Assembly (NCBI GenBank): GCA_963805295.1
Contig: CAWDTW010000068.1
Coordinates: 61,193-125,192 of the forward strand
Origin: Roseiarcus sp963805295
GTDB lineage: Bacteria; Pseudomonadota; Alphaproteobacteria; Rhizobiales; Beijerinckiaceae
Length of the DNA stretch: 64,000 bases
Direction of reading: 5' to 3'
Shown here: positions 34,341-41,629 of the stretch, in pieces
Layout of the letters: the number at the start of each line of letters is the position of its first letter
Numbering within the stretch: position 1 is the first letter of the stretch
Notes under the pieces: generated by a model
What the model saw: only the letters and a program-made list of their open reading frames with translations
Database searches by the model: none
Told to the model about the DNA's origin: nothing
Translations under genes and position numbers: made by a program

Positions 34341-35362
34341 GCGGCGCCTTTCCGAACGAGACAGGCGCGTTCGACGCCTGGGCGAATGCCCATGTCGAGG
34401 GCTATCGCGGTCCAAGCCGGGCAAAGAAATTCGCCACCGGCCAGTCGAACCCGACCTATCTCATCGAGGCCGTGAGCGGCCGCTACGTGCTGCGGCGCAA
34501 GCCGCCCGGAAAACTCCTCAAGAGCGCGCACATGATCGAGCGCGAGTTCCGCGTGCTGAAGGCGCTAGAGGGCACGGGCTTTCCCGCGCCCCGCGCGCTG
34601 GCGCTCTGCGAGGACGAGAGCGTGATCAGCTCGGCGTTCTATCTGATGGCCCATGTCGAGGGGCGCATCTTCTGGGATCCGGCGCTCCCTGAACTCGAGC
34701 GGGCGGAGCGCCGGCCGATCTACGAGGCGATGAACGAGGGCCTGGCGAAACTCCACGCCATCGACGTCGCCGCGGCGGGTCTTGCCGACTACGGAAAGCC
34801 AGGCAGCTATTTCGCCCGGCAATTGCAGCGCTGGACCGAACAGTACCGGGCGAGCGAGACGGCGACGATCGACGACATGGAGCGCCTCATTGCCTGGCTC
34901 GGGCGCAACGTCCCGGCGGACGACGGGCGCATTGCGCTCGTGCACGGCGACTGGCGGATCGACAACATGATCTTCGACGCCCGTTCGCCGCGCCTCCTCG
35001 CCGTGCTCGACTGGGAGCTGTCGACGCTCGGCCATCCCTTCGCCGACCTCGCCTACCAGTGCATGTATTGGCGCATGCCCAACGCGTCGAACGGCCTCGG
35101 CGGCCTCGACCGGGCGGCGCTAGGCATTCCGACCGAAGCGGAATATGTCGCCGCCTATTGCCGGCGCACGGGGCTCGATTCGATCCCGGACTGGACCTTC
35201 CTGATCGCCTTCAGCTTCTTTCGCATCATCGCGATCGCCCAGGGCGTCTACAAACGCTCGCTCGACGGCAACGCCTCGAACCCCGAGCGCGCCCGGCAAT
35301 ACGGCAAGGCGGTGCCGATGATGGCGCGCCTCGCGATGGAGGCGGTCGAGACCGGCGCCTGA
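34337..35362 (+). CDS. aminoglycoside phosphotransferase-like kinase (ACAD10/11-type)
   Basis: A 341-residue kinase-like protein: FATGQSNPTYLIE (nucleotide loop), YVLRRKPPGKLLKSAHMIEREFRVL (Lys and Glu pair), catalytic loop LVHGDWRIDNMIF (HGDxxxxN) and metal motif LAVLDWELSTLGHPFADLAY. It overlaps the upstream acyl-CoA dehydrogenase by four bases. In mammalian ACAD10/11 the same two domains are fused and phosphorylate a 4-hydroxyacyl-CoA before elimination, so this operon likely catabolises 4-hydroxy fatty acids rather than conferring drug resistance. Confidence 0.9.
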   Translation: MSGAFPNETGAFDAWANAHVEGYRGPSRAKKFATGQSNPTYLIEAVSGRYVLRRKPPGKLLKSAHMIEREFRVLKALEGTGFPAPRALALCEDESVISSAFYLMAHVEGRIFWDPALPELERAERRPIYEAMNEGLAKLHAIDVAAAGLADYGKPGSYFARQLQRWTEQYRASETATIDDMERLIAWLGRNVPADDGRIALVHGDWRIDNMIFDARSPRLLAVLDWELSTLGHPFADLAYQCMYWRMPNASNGLGGLDRAALGIPTEAEYVAAYCRRTGLDSIPDWTFLIAFSFFRIIAIAQGVYKRSLDGNASNPERARQYGKAVPMMARLAMEAVETGA

Positions 35363-35473
35363 TCCGCCTGCGTCCCGAGCGCTGCCGAGGCCAAGCGTCT
35401 TGCGAGCGAAGGCCGGCCATGCTAAGCGCCCCGCCGACCCCGAGGGGAGGCTTTAAGTGCTCTCCGTCGGCCC

Positions 35474-35564
35474 CGGAGAGGTGGCAGAGTGGTCGATCGC
35501 GCCGCACTCGAAATGCGGAGTACGTGCAAGCGTACCGGGGGTTCGAATCCCTCCCTCTCCGCCA
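35474..35564 (+). tRNA. tRNA-Ser (CGA anticodon)
   Basis: The acceptor stem GGAGAGG pairs with CCTCTCC; D arm TGGCAGAGTGGTCGA; anticodon arm CCGCA-CTCGAAA-TGCGG with CGA at 35508-35510; a long variable arm (GTACGTGCAAGCGTAC) marks a class II tRNA; T loop GGGTTCGAATCCC; discriminator G and encoded CCA at 35562-35564. Decodes UCG serine codons. An IS630 starts two bases downstream. Confidence 0.97.
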
Positions 35565-35581
35565 GCTAGAGCGGAATCCGA

Positions 35582-36533
35582 TCATCCTGTATCGTGCTCA
35601 TAACCACAGGATTTGAAGTAATTTGTACATTGCGAGGGCTTGAAGATTTCGGCGCAGGTTTCGAGGGCGCGCATGAGGCCCACGACGGTCCGTTCGGCGA
35701 TTTTGCGCAGGAAGGCTTTGAGCTTGGAGAAGGCTTTTTCGATGGGGTTCATATCAGGACTGTAGGCTGGGAGATATCGCAACTCCGCGCCCGCCGCCTT
35801 GATGAGTTGCTCGACCCGCGGCCCCTTGTGAGCCGGGAGATTGTCCATGACGACGACCTCGCCGGGCGAGAGCGTGGGGACGAGGCATGTCTCCAGCCAA
35901 TCCTCGAACCGGGCGGCGTTGATCGGTCCGTCGAAAGTCTTTGCCGCTGTCAGGCCGCGAAGGCGAAGGCCGGCGACCAAAGTCACCGTTTTGTAGTGAC
36001 TGTGCGGGATGGCCGCCCGCAAGCGGCGCCCGCGCCGGCAACGTCCGCTTTTGCGCGCGAGATTGGTGGAGGCTCCGGTCTCGTCAACGAAAACGAGTTT
36101 CGTCGGATCGAGATCGAGTTGCCCCGCGAACCATTCCCGGCGTCGACTTTGCACGTCCGCGCGTTGTTGCTCCTCGGCATGCGCCGTTTTTTTTAAAGGT
36201 GATCGCGTGACGGTCGAAGAAGCGCCACAGCACGGAGACCGCAAAGCGCTCGCCGCAATTGGCGATCAGCCGCTCCTGGATCTCGAGCAGCGTCTTGTCC
36301 GGGCTGCGCCGGATCAGGCCCAACAGATAGTCGTGATGCGCCTCGATCCGGCCGGAGCGTCGGTCGCCGCCACAAGGCGCCGGCGAAATTTCGCCCGTGG
36401 TCTTGAACCGCTTCACCCAGCGCACTGCGCTCGCTATGCTCACTTTGAAATGCGCGGCCGCCTGATTGCGCGACAACCCGCCCAAGACCACCGCCTCAAC
36501 CACGCGCTCGCGAAGATCGTTGGAAAGACCCAT
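35582..36533 (-). CDS. IS630-family transposase made by frameshifting
   Basis: First frame from MGLSNDLRERVVEAVVLGGL, with NQAAAHFKVSIASAVRWVKR (HTH) and SPAPCGGDRRSGRIEAHHDY. Second frame: RREWFAGQLDLDPTKLVFVDETGASTN, VVVMDNLPAHKGPRV and AYSPDMNPIEKAFSKLKAFL, the D-D-E set. The frames overlap at eight A on the minus strand (36187-36194 on plus, T8) within TTTAAAAAAAAC, suggesting programmed slippage. Intact otherwise. Confidence 0.85.
36187..36194 (-). promoter_or_regulatory. A8 slippery site in the IS630 transposase
   Basis: On the minus strand CCTTTAAAAAAAACGGC joins frame one (AITFKKNGA) to frame two (SPLKKTAHAEEQQR). The length and position are typical of IS630 frameshift windows. Confidence 0.65.
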
Positions 36534-36626
36534 CCCCGCCGCCCCCATTCTCGCAGCGTGAATGAGGAAGCAGAAATTAACCGATTCGGGAATCCCCCAA
36601 CCGATTCAATCCGTTCGGATACCGCT

Positions 36627-36900
36627 CTAGTCGTCTAACTTTTTTATTTTTATGATTCTTTTGCTCCAGCGAGTTGCGAGCGCTGTTTCTTTCAGTACAT
36701 CTGCCAGCGTGGCCCAAGTTAGCAATCCAGCCGCTTTCAGGTTTTGTAGGCCGTCCGGGCGGTGCGACGGCGGCAGAAGAAACGCCGTCTGGCGATCAAC
36801 GTCCCGGAAATTGCTCATCGCCAGAAAGCCACCATTCGGAGCGAATCAATGCTACGACTGTAGCGAAAATCAGCGCCGTTGGGCTGAGTCCGACAGGCTG
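36627..36900 (-). pseudogene. IS1182-type transposase, N-terminal fragment with one intact end
   Basis: From ATG 36818 it reads MSNFRDVDRQTAFLLPPS, the characteristic IS1182 start, then changes abruptly to HRPDGLQNLKAAGLLTWATL, unrelated to the family. Upstream the IS end AGTCCGACAGGCTG (36887-36900) is followed by CTAG (36901-36904). The rest of the IS is gone; the 3' part was cut by the IS630 insertion at 36629. The same inverted end bounds the 123-bp MITE at 23709. Confidence 0.7.
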
Positions 36901-36904
36901 CTAG

Positions 36905-37324
36905 CCCAACTTTCATATTTCCGGGTCGATTTTTGGAGGCAACGCCTGTGCACGTTGCTGCAAGCCTTTGAAATTGCTTGGGTAGGCTGGCGGCGGCGGC
37001 GGGATTTCGCAAAATAGTGACTAAATGCATGCAATATTGTCGCTTGAAATTTGAGTGATTCGCGATGGTAGTGGCGCATTGGATCCACTCAGCTAATCAA
37101 GCCCCAACAGTCCGGCACCGCCGATTGACAAGAAGTCTTCGCCCCCGAAGCTGTGTGGGTCCAGAACGGGCTCGCCTTCGACATCACCGGGGGCGCGGCC
37201 GACACCAATACGATCGCCATTGCGGCTGGAGACGTGACCGTTAACCTGTTGTTCGACTAATCGGAATATCCCCAGAACGCCTTAGCTAGGAGGCCCTGAG
37301 CCCATATTCCCCTGATCTTTAACT
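36905..37324. other. intergenic, with a short C-terminal gene fragment
   Basis: Mostly non-coding. A frame between about 37131 and 37261 reads QEVFAPEAVWVQNGLAFDIT, GGAADTNTIAIAAGDVTVNL and ends LFD-stop, resembling the end of a secreted or phage-type protein, but it has no start and is too short to classify. A probable decayed gene. Confidence 0.35.
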
Positions 37325-37344
37325 CTTGCGACGAGGAGCCCCCG

Positions 37345-37632
37345 ATGCTGCGTCTTTCTCTGTACAAGGCGACCCTGCCGGCTGCCTTTGGCGCCCTTCA
37401 GATCGCCGACGTCATCACCACCAAGCGGGTGCTCGACAACGGCGGGTGGGAGGCGAACCCCCTCGGGGTCTTGGCCATGGCGCTCCTCGGGACCTATTGG
37501 CCGATCCCCAAGCTCGCCCTGATGGCCGTCTGCGTGGCCTGCGTGATCCGGTGGAAGCCGAGATATGTGGCCCCGTTTGTGGCGCTGATGGGCCTCGTCG
37601 TCGCTAACAACACCCTGTGGGCCTATTCATGA
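37345..37632 (+). CDS. small membrane protein, DUF5658-like
   Basis: A 95-residue protein with about three membrane helices (LPAAFGALQIADVITTKRVL, VLAMALLGTYWPIPKLALMAVCVACVI and VAPFVALMGLVVANNTLWA). The pattern ADVITTKRVLDNGGWEANPL resembles DUF5658 and phage-associated small membrane proteins. RBS GAGGAG lies nine bases before the ATG. Function unknown. Confidence 0.6.
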   Translation: MLRLSLYKATLPAAFGALQIADVITTKRVLDNGGWEANPLGVLAMALLGTYWPIPKLALMAVCVACVIRWKPRYVAPFVALMGLVVANNTLWAYS

Positions 37633-37723
37633 GCGCAAACGACCGCAAGCTCGGGGACCACCGTCGCCGACAACCGTCACGGCTGAGCGCGGAACGGGCG
37701 ATCTGCGCCCTGTCGGCAAACCG

Positions 37724-38001
37724 CTAATCCACACATCGCGGCGGCGCCCAATAGCGATGATACTGTCCCGTCGTGCGCCACACTCGCTTGCGCCACCACG
37801 CCAGCTCCAGGAGGACGGGACTGATATATTTCCCCTGCGTCTTGAGCGCCGCCTCGAACTCGGCCATTGAAAAACGGCGGTCGCGGGAGACCGCGGGGAC
37901 GTTCCCGTACCAGTCAACGAACCGCTGGCGCAGGCCTGACGGTGAGAGGGCTGCGCCCGCTGCGCCTCAGCCAGCGTATTCATGTAATCCCGCAAAAACA
38001 T
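37724..38001 (-). pseudogene. small hypothetical protein with one frameshift
   Basis: It starts MFLRDYMNTLAEAQRAQ, then near 37940 the sensible frame changes to LSPSGLRQRFVDWYGNVPAV, SRDRRFSMAEFEAALKTQGK, YISPVLLELAWWRKRVWRTT and ends YHRYWAPPRCVD-stop. Strong hydrophobic-aromatic patterning in the second part argues it is real coding sequence. I do not recognise the family. It follows mobB on the same strand. Confidence 0.5.
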
Positions 38002-38056
38002 CGTTGCGTCCCTCTTCTCGCCCGCGCTCCGTCTTTCGACGGGCTGTCGGGCGCGG

Positions 38057-38581
38057 TCAGGGCGCGGCGAGCCGTGCGAGAACCGCTTCGATCGGCTCTG
38101 CGTGGCTGAGAACGAGATCCGCGACGGCGGAAACGTCGTCGATCGGCGCGTGCGGCAGGCCGGGCGGCGGGGCGCCGTCGCTCGCCAGCGCGACGATATG
38201 CGCGTCCTGCGGATAGAGGAGCGGCTTGCCGTTCGCCTCGCGGAAGACCTCGATCTTGGCAATTCGGTCCCGCTTGAAATCCTTCGATCAGGACCAGATC
38301 CACCGGCGCGAGCATCCTGAGGAGCTCCGCGAGCGAGGGCTCCAGCGCGCCGCGCAATTCGCGCATCAGCGCGATCCGGCTGGACGAGGCGACCAGCACT
38401 TCGCTCGCGCCGGCCGCGCGATGCTCATAGAGTCCTTCCCCGGCTGGTCGACGTCGAAGGCATGGTGGGCGTGCTTGACGGTCGAGACGCCGAGGCCGCG
38501 CCGGTTGATCTCCGGGATGAGGCGCTTGATCAGCGTCGTCTTTCCCGCGCCGCTCCATCCGGCAAGGCCGATTGCGCGCAT
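38057..38581 (-). pseudogene. mobB: molybdopterin-guanine dinucleotide biosynthesis adaptor MobB, two frameshifts
   Basis: N-terminus MRAIGLAGWSGAGKTTLIKR with a Walker A, then STVKHAHHAFDVDQPGKDS. Near 38435 the frame shifts to YEHRAAGASEVLVASSSRIA and VDLVLIEGF; near 38293 (GGATTTCAAG, one T too many) it shifts to KRDRIAKIEVFREANGKPLL, ending VLARLAAP-stop. Together about 174 residues, the normal size for MobB, which binds GTP and assists MobA. Both breaks are single bases, one at a T run, so the gene may be intact in the organism. Confidence 0.8.
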
Positions 38582-38646
38582 GGGCGCTCCTTTCGCTCAG
38601 CCCCCGCATTCTGTATCTAACGCCGCGACCAACGACAGCGAAACCG

Positions 38647-38826
38647 ATGACCTTCGAGGCGGACGATCCGACGAGGACCGACCATCGCGCCGAGCCCGCA
38701 AGCCGGCTCGCCGCGATCGTGTTCGACCGCGACGAGGCGCCCGACCCGCCGCGGGCGCCGAGCCGCGAGGCGATCGAGGAGTGGTGGGCGTCGGTCGCGC
38801 CCGCCGCTTCAGACCGCGCCGCCTGA
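38647..38826 (+). CDS. small hypothetical protein between mobB and mobA
   Basis: A 59-residue frame, MTFEADDPTRTDHRAEPASR, then LAAIVFDRDEAPDPPRAPSR and EAIEEWWASVAPAASDRAA. Acidic, Pro-rich, with a C-terminal amphipathic helix. It overlaps the 3' end of mobA convergently by 18 bases. No known family; it could be spurious. Confidence 0.4.
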   Translation: MTFEADDPTRTDHRAEPASRLAAIVFDRDEAPDPPRAPSREAIEEWWASVAPAASDRAA

Positions 38827-39480
38827 CGCGGCGATGAGCGCCTCGGCGCGCGCGAGGTCTTCCGCTGTATTGACGTTGAAGAACGGGTCGACCGACTCGC
38901 AAGGCCATTCGACGAGAGCGACGGAAAAACGCTGGGCGAAGCTCTCGACCTTGCGCAGGCCTTCCTCCGCGAGCGCTCGGCGCAGTTCGGCCGCGAGCCC
39001 GGCCGGCCACAGCGCCGCGACGTGGTGCAGCCGCCCGCCCGACGCGGCGACGGCGATCGCCGCCCCCGACCCGCGCCGCGCCTCGTGCAGGCGCGGGACG
39101 AAATTTCCGGGCGCGAACGGCGCGTCGGCGGGCAAGGTCGCGACATGAGTGATCTGGGACCCCGTGCGCGCGCAAAGCTCGAGGCCGGCGAGCACGCCCG
39201 CGAGCGGCCCCGAAAAGTCCGGCGGATCGTCGGCGACGACGGACAGGCCGAAGGGCGCGAAGCGCGCCGCATCGCCGTTGGCGCTGATCGCCAGCGCGCC
39301 GCATTGCGGACGAAGCCGTTCGATCACATGCATGAGCATCGGCCGGCCGGCGAGCATGACGAGCCCCTTGTCGACGCCGCCCATCCGCCGCGCGAGGCCG
39401 CCGTCGAGGATGAGGCCGAGGGTGGCGCCTCTGTCGATAGAGACCGCACGAGCAGCGTCTGCGTTGACCGCGTCAGCCAT
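38809..39480 (-). CDS. mobA: molybdenum cofactor guanylyltransferase
   Basis: A 223-residue MobA: nucleotide signature LILDGGLARRMGGVDKGLVM near residues 20-40 (the first residue of the usual AGG is Asp here), PMLMHVIERLRPQCG, VVADDPPDFSGPLAGVLAGLE, ATLPADAPFAPGNFVPRL and a C-terminal DPFFNVNTAEDLARAE. It transfers GMP to molybdopterin. mobB lies downstream on the same strand after a 227-bp gap, so they may not be co-transcribed. Confidence 0.9.
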   Translation of the reverse strand: MADAVNADAARAVSIDRGATLGLILDGGLARRMGGVDKGLVMLAGRPMLMHVIERLRPQCGALAISANGDAARFAPFGLSVVADDPPDFSGPLAGVLAGLELCARTGSQITHVATLPADAPFAPGNFVPRLHEARRGSGAAIAVAASGGRLHHVAALWPAGLAAELRRALAEEGLRKVESFAQRFSVALVEWPCESVDPFFNVNTAEDLARAEALIAASGGAV

Positions 39481-39540
39481 CGAGCATAGCCTTACCCCCA
39501 ACAGCAGAATGATAATCGGCGTCCGCGACGGGAGGGTCCC

Positions 39541-40347
39541 ATGCCCAAGGTGAAAGTCAACGACATCACGATGAACTACGAGCAGCAGGGCGCCGGGGAG
39601 CCGCTCGTCCTCATCCCCTATCTCGCCGCCGACAACGCCTGCTACGCGTTCCAGGTCGCCGACTACGCCAAGCATTTCACCTGCATTTCGATCGATCCGC
39701 GAGGGGCGGGCGAGACCGACAAGCCGGCGGGGACCTATTCGACGGAAATGTTCGCCGACGACGTCGCCGCGTTCATGCAGGCGATCGGCGTCGAGCGGGC
39801 GCATGTGAGCGGCCTCTCGTTGGGCGGAGCGATCGGGCTTTGGCTCGCCAGCAAATATCCGCAGCGGGTCAAGTCGCTGTCGCTGCACAGCTGCTGGCCC
39901 AAGACCGACCCATTCCTGAAGGTCGTGGTCGAAGGCTGGCAGTCGATCGCCAAAGGCCTGGGCAGCGTCCCGGAGATGGTCATCCAGGGGGTCCTCCCAG
40001 TTTGCTTCACCCCGGAATTTTACGCCGCCAAGCCTGAGGTCATCGACCAGATCGCCGCGTTCGTGCGAAGCCGGCCGCAGCAGCCATTCGACGCCTTCAT
40101 TCGCCAATCGAACGCTGTTATCGCGCATGACGCCCTCGCCGAGCTCGGCAAGATCACGGCGCCGACCCAGATCTCCTTCGGCCGCCACGATTTCGTGACC
40201 TCCACCCGCTTCGCCGACCCGCTGAAGACCGGAATCAAGACCACCGAAGTGATCGTGTTCGAGACCTGCGCGCACGCGGCCATCTATCAGAGCGTGAGCG
40301 AGTTCAATGAAAGAACCCTGAGCTTTCTTCGGCGCCATGTCGGTTGA
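39541..40347 (+). CDS. alpha/beta hydrolase
   Basis: A 268-residue alpha/beta hydrolase unrelated to the duplicated pair at 1.6-4.7 kb. SIDPRGAGETDKPAG follows strand 4, the nucleophile elbow is SGLSLGGAIGLW near residue 92, the acid is probably in ISFGRHDFVTS and the histidine in FETCAHAAIYQ. It starts 60 bp from the divergent mobA. Function is not predictable beyond ester or C-C hydrolysis. Confidence 0.87.
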   Translation: MPKVKVNDITMNYEQQGAGEPLVLIPYLAADNACYAFQVADYAKHFTCISIDPRGAGETDKPAGTYSTEMFADDVAAFMQAIGVERAHVSGLSLGGAIGLWLASKYPQRVKSLSLHSCWPKTDPFLKVVVEGWQSIAKGLGSVPEMVIQGVLPVCFTPEFYAAKPEVIDQIAAFVRSRPQQPFDAFIRQSNAVIAHDALAELGKITAPTQISFGRHDFVTSTRFADPLKTGIKTTEVIVFETCAHAAIYQSVSEFNERTLSFLRRHVG

Positions 40348-40475
40348 GGGATCGGGAGGGGAGCATCCCCCGCAGCTTTTCGGCAGCGGGCGCAACCGCC
40401 CGACGACGCGCGGCAGGGCGCGGATCAGGACGTGAGGCTCAAACCAGTCGACAATTTCACGGGGAAAAATGGTCG

Positions 40476-41489
40476 ATGGATTGGTTCGAGCGACTGACGG
40501 GATTTCGCGAAGGGGCGTACGGGGAAACGCAAGCGAAGCTCAAGATCGAGGACCGTCAACTTCGGTCCCTGGTTAATGGCAAGAGCTACGGAATTGGCGA
40601 CTTTGATCTCGTGTCGCTTCGAACGCTTCGCGAGCGAGCCAAGTCTCGCGACGGGACATTTGGGCGACTGAAAGTGAGCATCGTGACGGGGGATGTGAGG
40701 CAAATGCATCGGGCCTCCGAATATTCCGGCGCGCTCTTCCAGGTCGCCTCCCAGTTCAACGCGCTGGAAATGATAGGTCCCGAGGTGACGCCCGAGCACG
40801 GCGTCACGCGATACCAGAATGATCACACCCAAGGCCCTGCATGCGCGATCGCCGCCGGAGCAGGAACGATCTACCGCAACTATTTTGCGCCCGTCGCCGG
40901 CGGGGTCGGTCAGACCGCAAAGCGCCAACTCGACGGCTTGGCTGCGCTCGGCGAGGCATTGAGCGAAGCCCTCGACAGCCCGGTCGACGCCCTGTGGCAA
41001 ATGCGCAACGGCTACGCCCTGTGCAATCGGACGGGACTCGAAGCGATCTCGGCTCATCTCGCGAAACTGCATCCGGACGATTTGGATGCGTTGCGGGCAA
41101 AGCTGTGCGTCGGCGTACATACCGACGTGGAGGTGACCGACGCGTCCGGCGAGCGTCGGCCGCTCGTCTCTCAGGCATTCTGTTCAGCATTGCCCGTCGC
41201 CTATACGCAGGTGCCTGCGCTCCACTGGCGAGCATTCGCATCGCTGGTGCTGGAGGCGGCCTATGAGGCGACGATGTGGAGCGCGGTCCTGAACGCAAAG
41301 CGTGGGGCGTCAAATGTTGTGCTGCTGACGTTGCTCGGCGGCGGCGCGTTCGGAAATGACGATGGATGGATTCTCAGCGCAATGCGGCGGGGGTTCGAAC
41401 TGGTCTCGGCATTCGACCTTGACGCGAGGATCGTTTGTTTCCGCGCGCCGTCGCCAGCGGTTCTCAGCGTCGCCAAGGATTTCCAGTGA
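40476..41489 (+). CDS. conserved protein of unknown function, possible macro-domain-like fold
   Basis: A 337-residue protein, MDWFERLTGFREGAYGETQA onward. Conserved-looking blocks are LFQVASQFNALEMIGPEVTP, GPACAIAAGAGTIYRNYFAP, LWQMRNGYALCNRTGL, LPVAYTQVPALHWRAFASLV and VVLLTLLGGGAFGNDDGWIL. The ASQFNALEM and GGGAFGN segments recall the nucleotide-binding loops of macro domains, but I cannot confirm it. No signal peptide or membrane segment. The ATG at 40476 was chosen because conservation seems to start there. Stands alone between a hydrolase and putA. Confidence 0.7.
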   Translation: MDWFERLTGFREGAYGETQAKLKIEDRQLRSLVNGKSYGIGDFDLVSLRTLRERAKSRDGTFGRLKVSIVTGDVRQMHRASEYSGALFQVASQFNALEMIGPEVTPEHGVTRYQNDHTQGPACAIAAGAGTIYRNYFAPVAGGVGQTAKRQLDGLAALGEALSEALDSPVDALWQMRNGYALCNRTGLEAISAHLAKLHPDDLDALRAKLCVGVHTDVEVTDASGERRPLVSQAFCSALPVAYTQVPALHWRAFASLVLEAAYEATMWSAVLNAKRGASNVVLLTLLGGGAFGNDDGWILSAMRRGFELVSAFDLDARIVCFRAPSPAVLSVAKDFQ

Positions 41490-41629
41490 GCCCGCGAGCG
41501 TTTTGCTCGCGCGTCTCGCTCCGTCGTCCATTGCTTCGCGCGGACGCGGCCGGCCAAAGCGCGTCCCCGCCCCCTTTGTAGGCCACGCCGCCCCCATGAG
41601 AGGGGGCGGAAGAGCGCCCGTTGCGCGCC

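Larger units (their letters stand above)
35567..36629 (-). mobile_element. IS630-family element (two-frame type) directly behind tRNA-Ser
   Basis: TA target copies at 35567-35568 and 36628-36629; ends TAGAGCGGAATCCGATC and, reversed, TAGAGCGGTATCCGAAC. About 1,063 bp. The insertion left the tRNA complete including CCA, but displaced whatever lay downstream, such as its terminator. Confidence 0.82.

Noticed and set aside
35474..36629. tRNA-Ser as a genomic-island attachment site
   Set aside because: No integrase, no repeat of the tRNA 3' end further on, and the adjoining DNA is a complete IS630 with TA duplication.
38809..40395. 528-codon minus-strand frame covering mobA and beyond
   Set aside because: Only the last 223 codons match MobA. 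The upstream part is the shadow of the hydrolase gene at 39541-40347.
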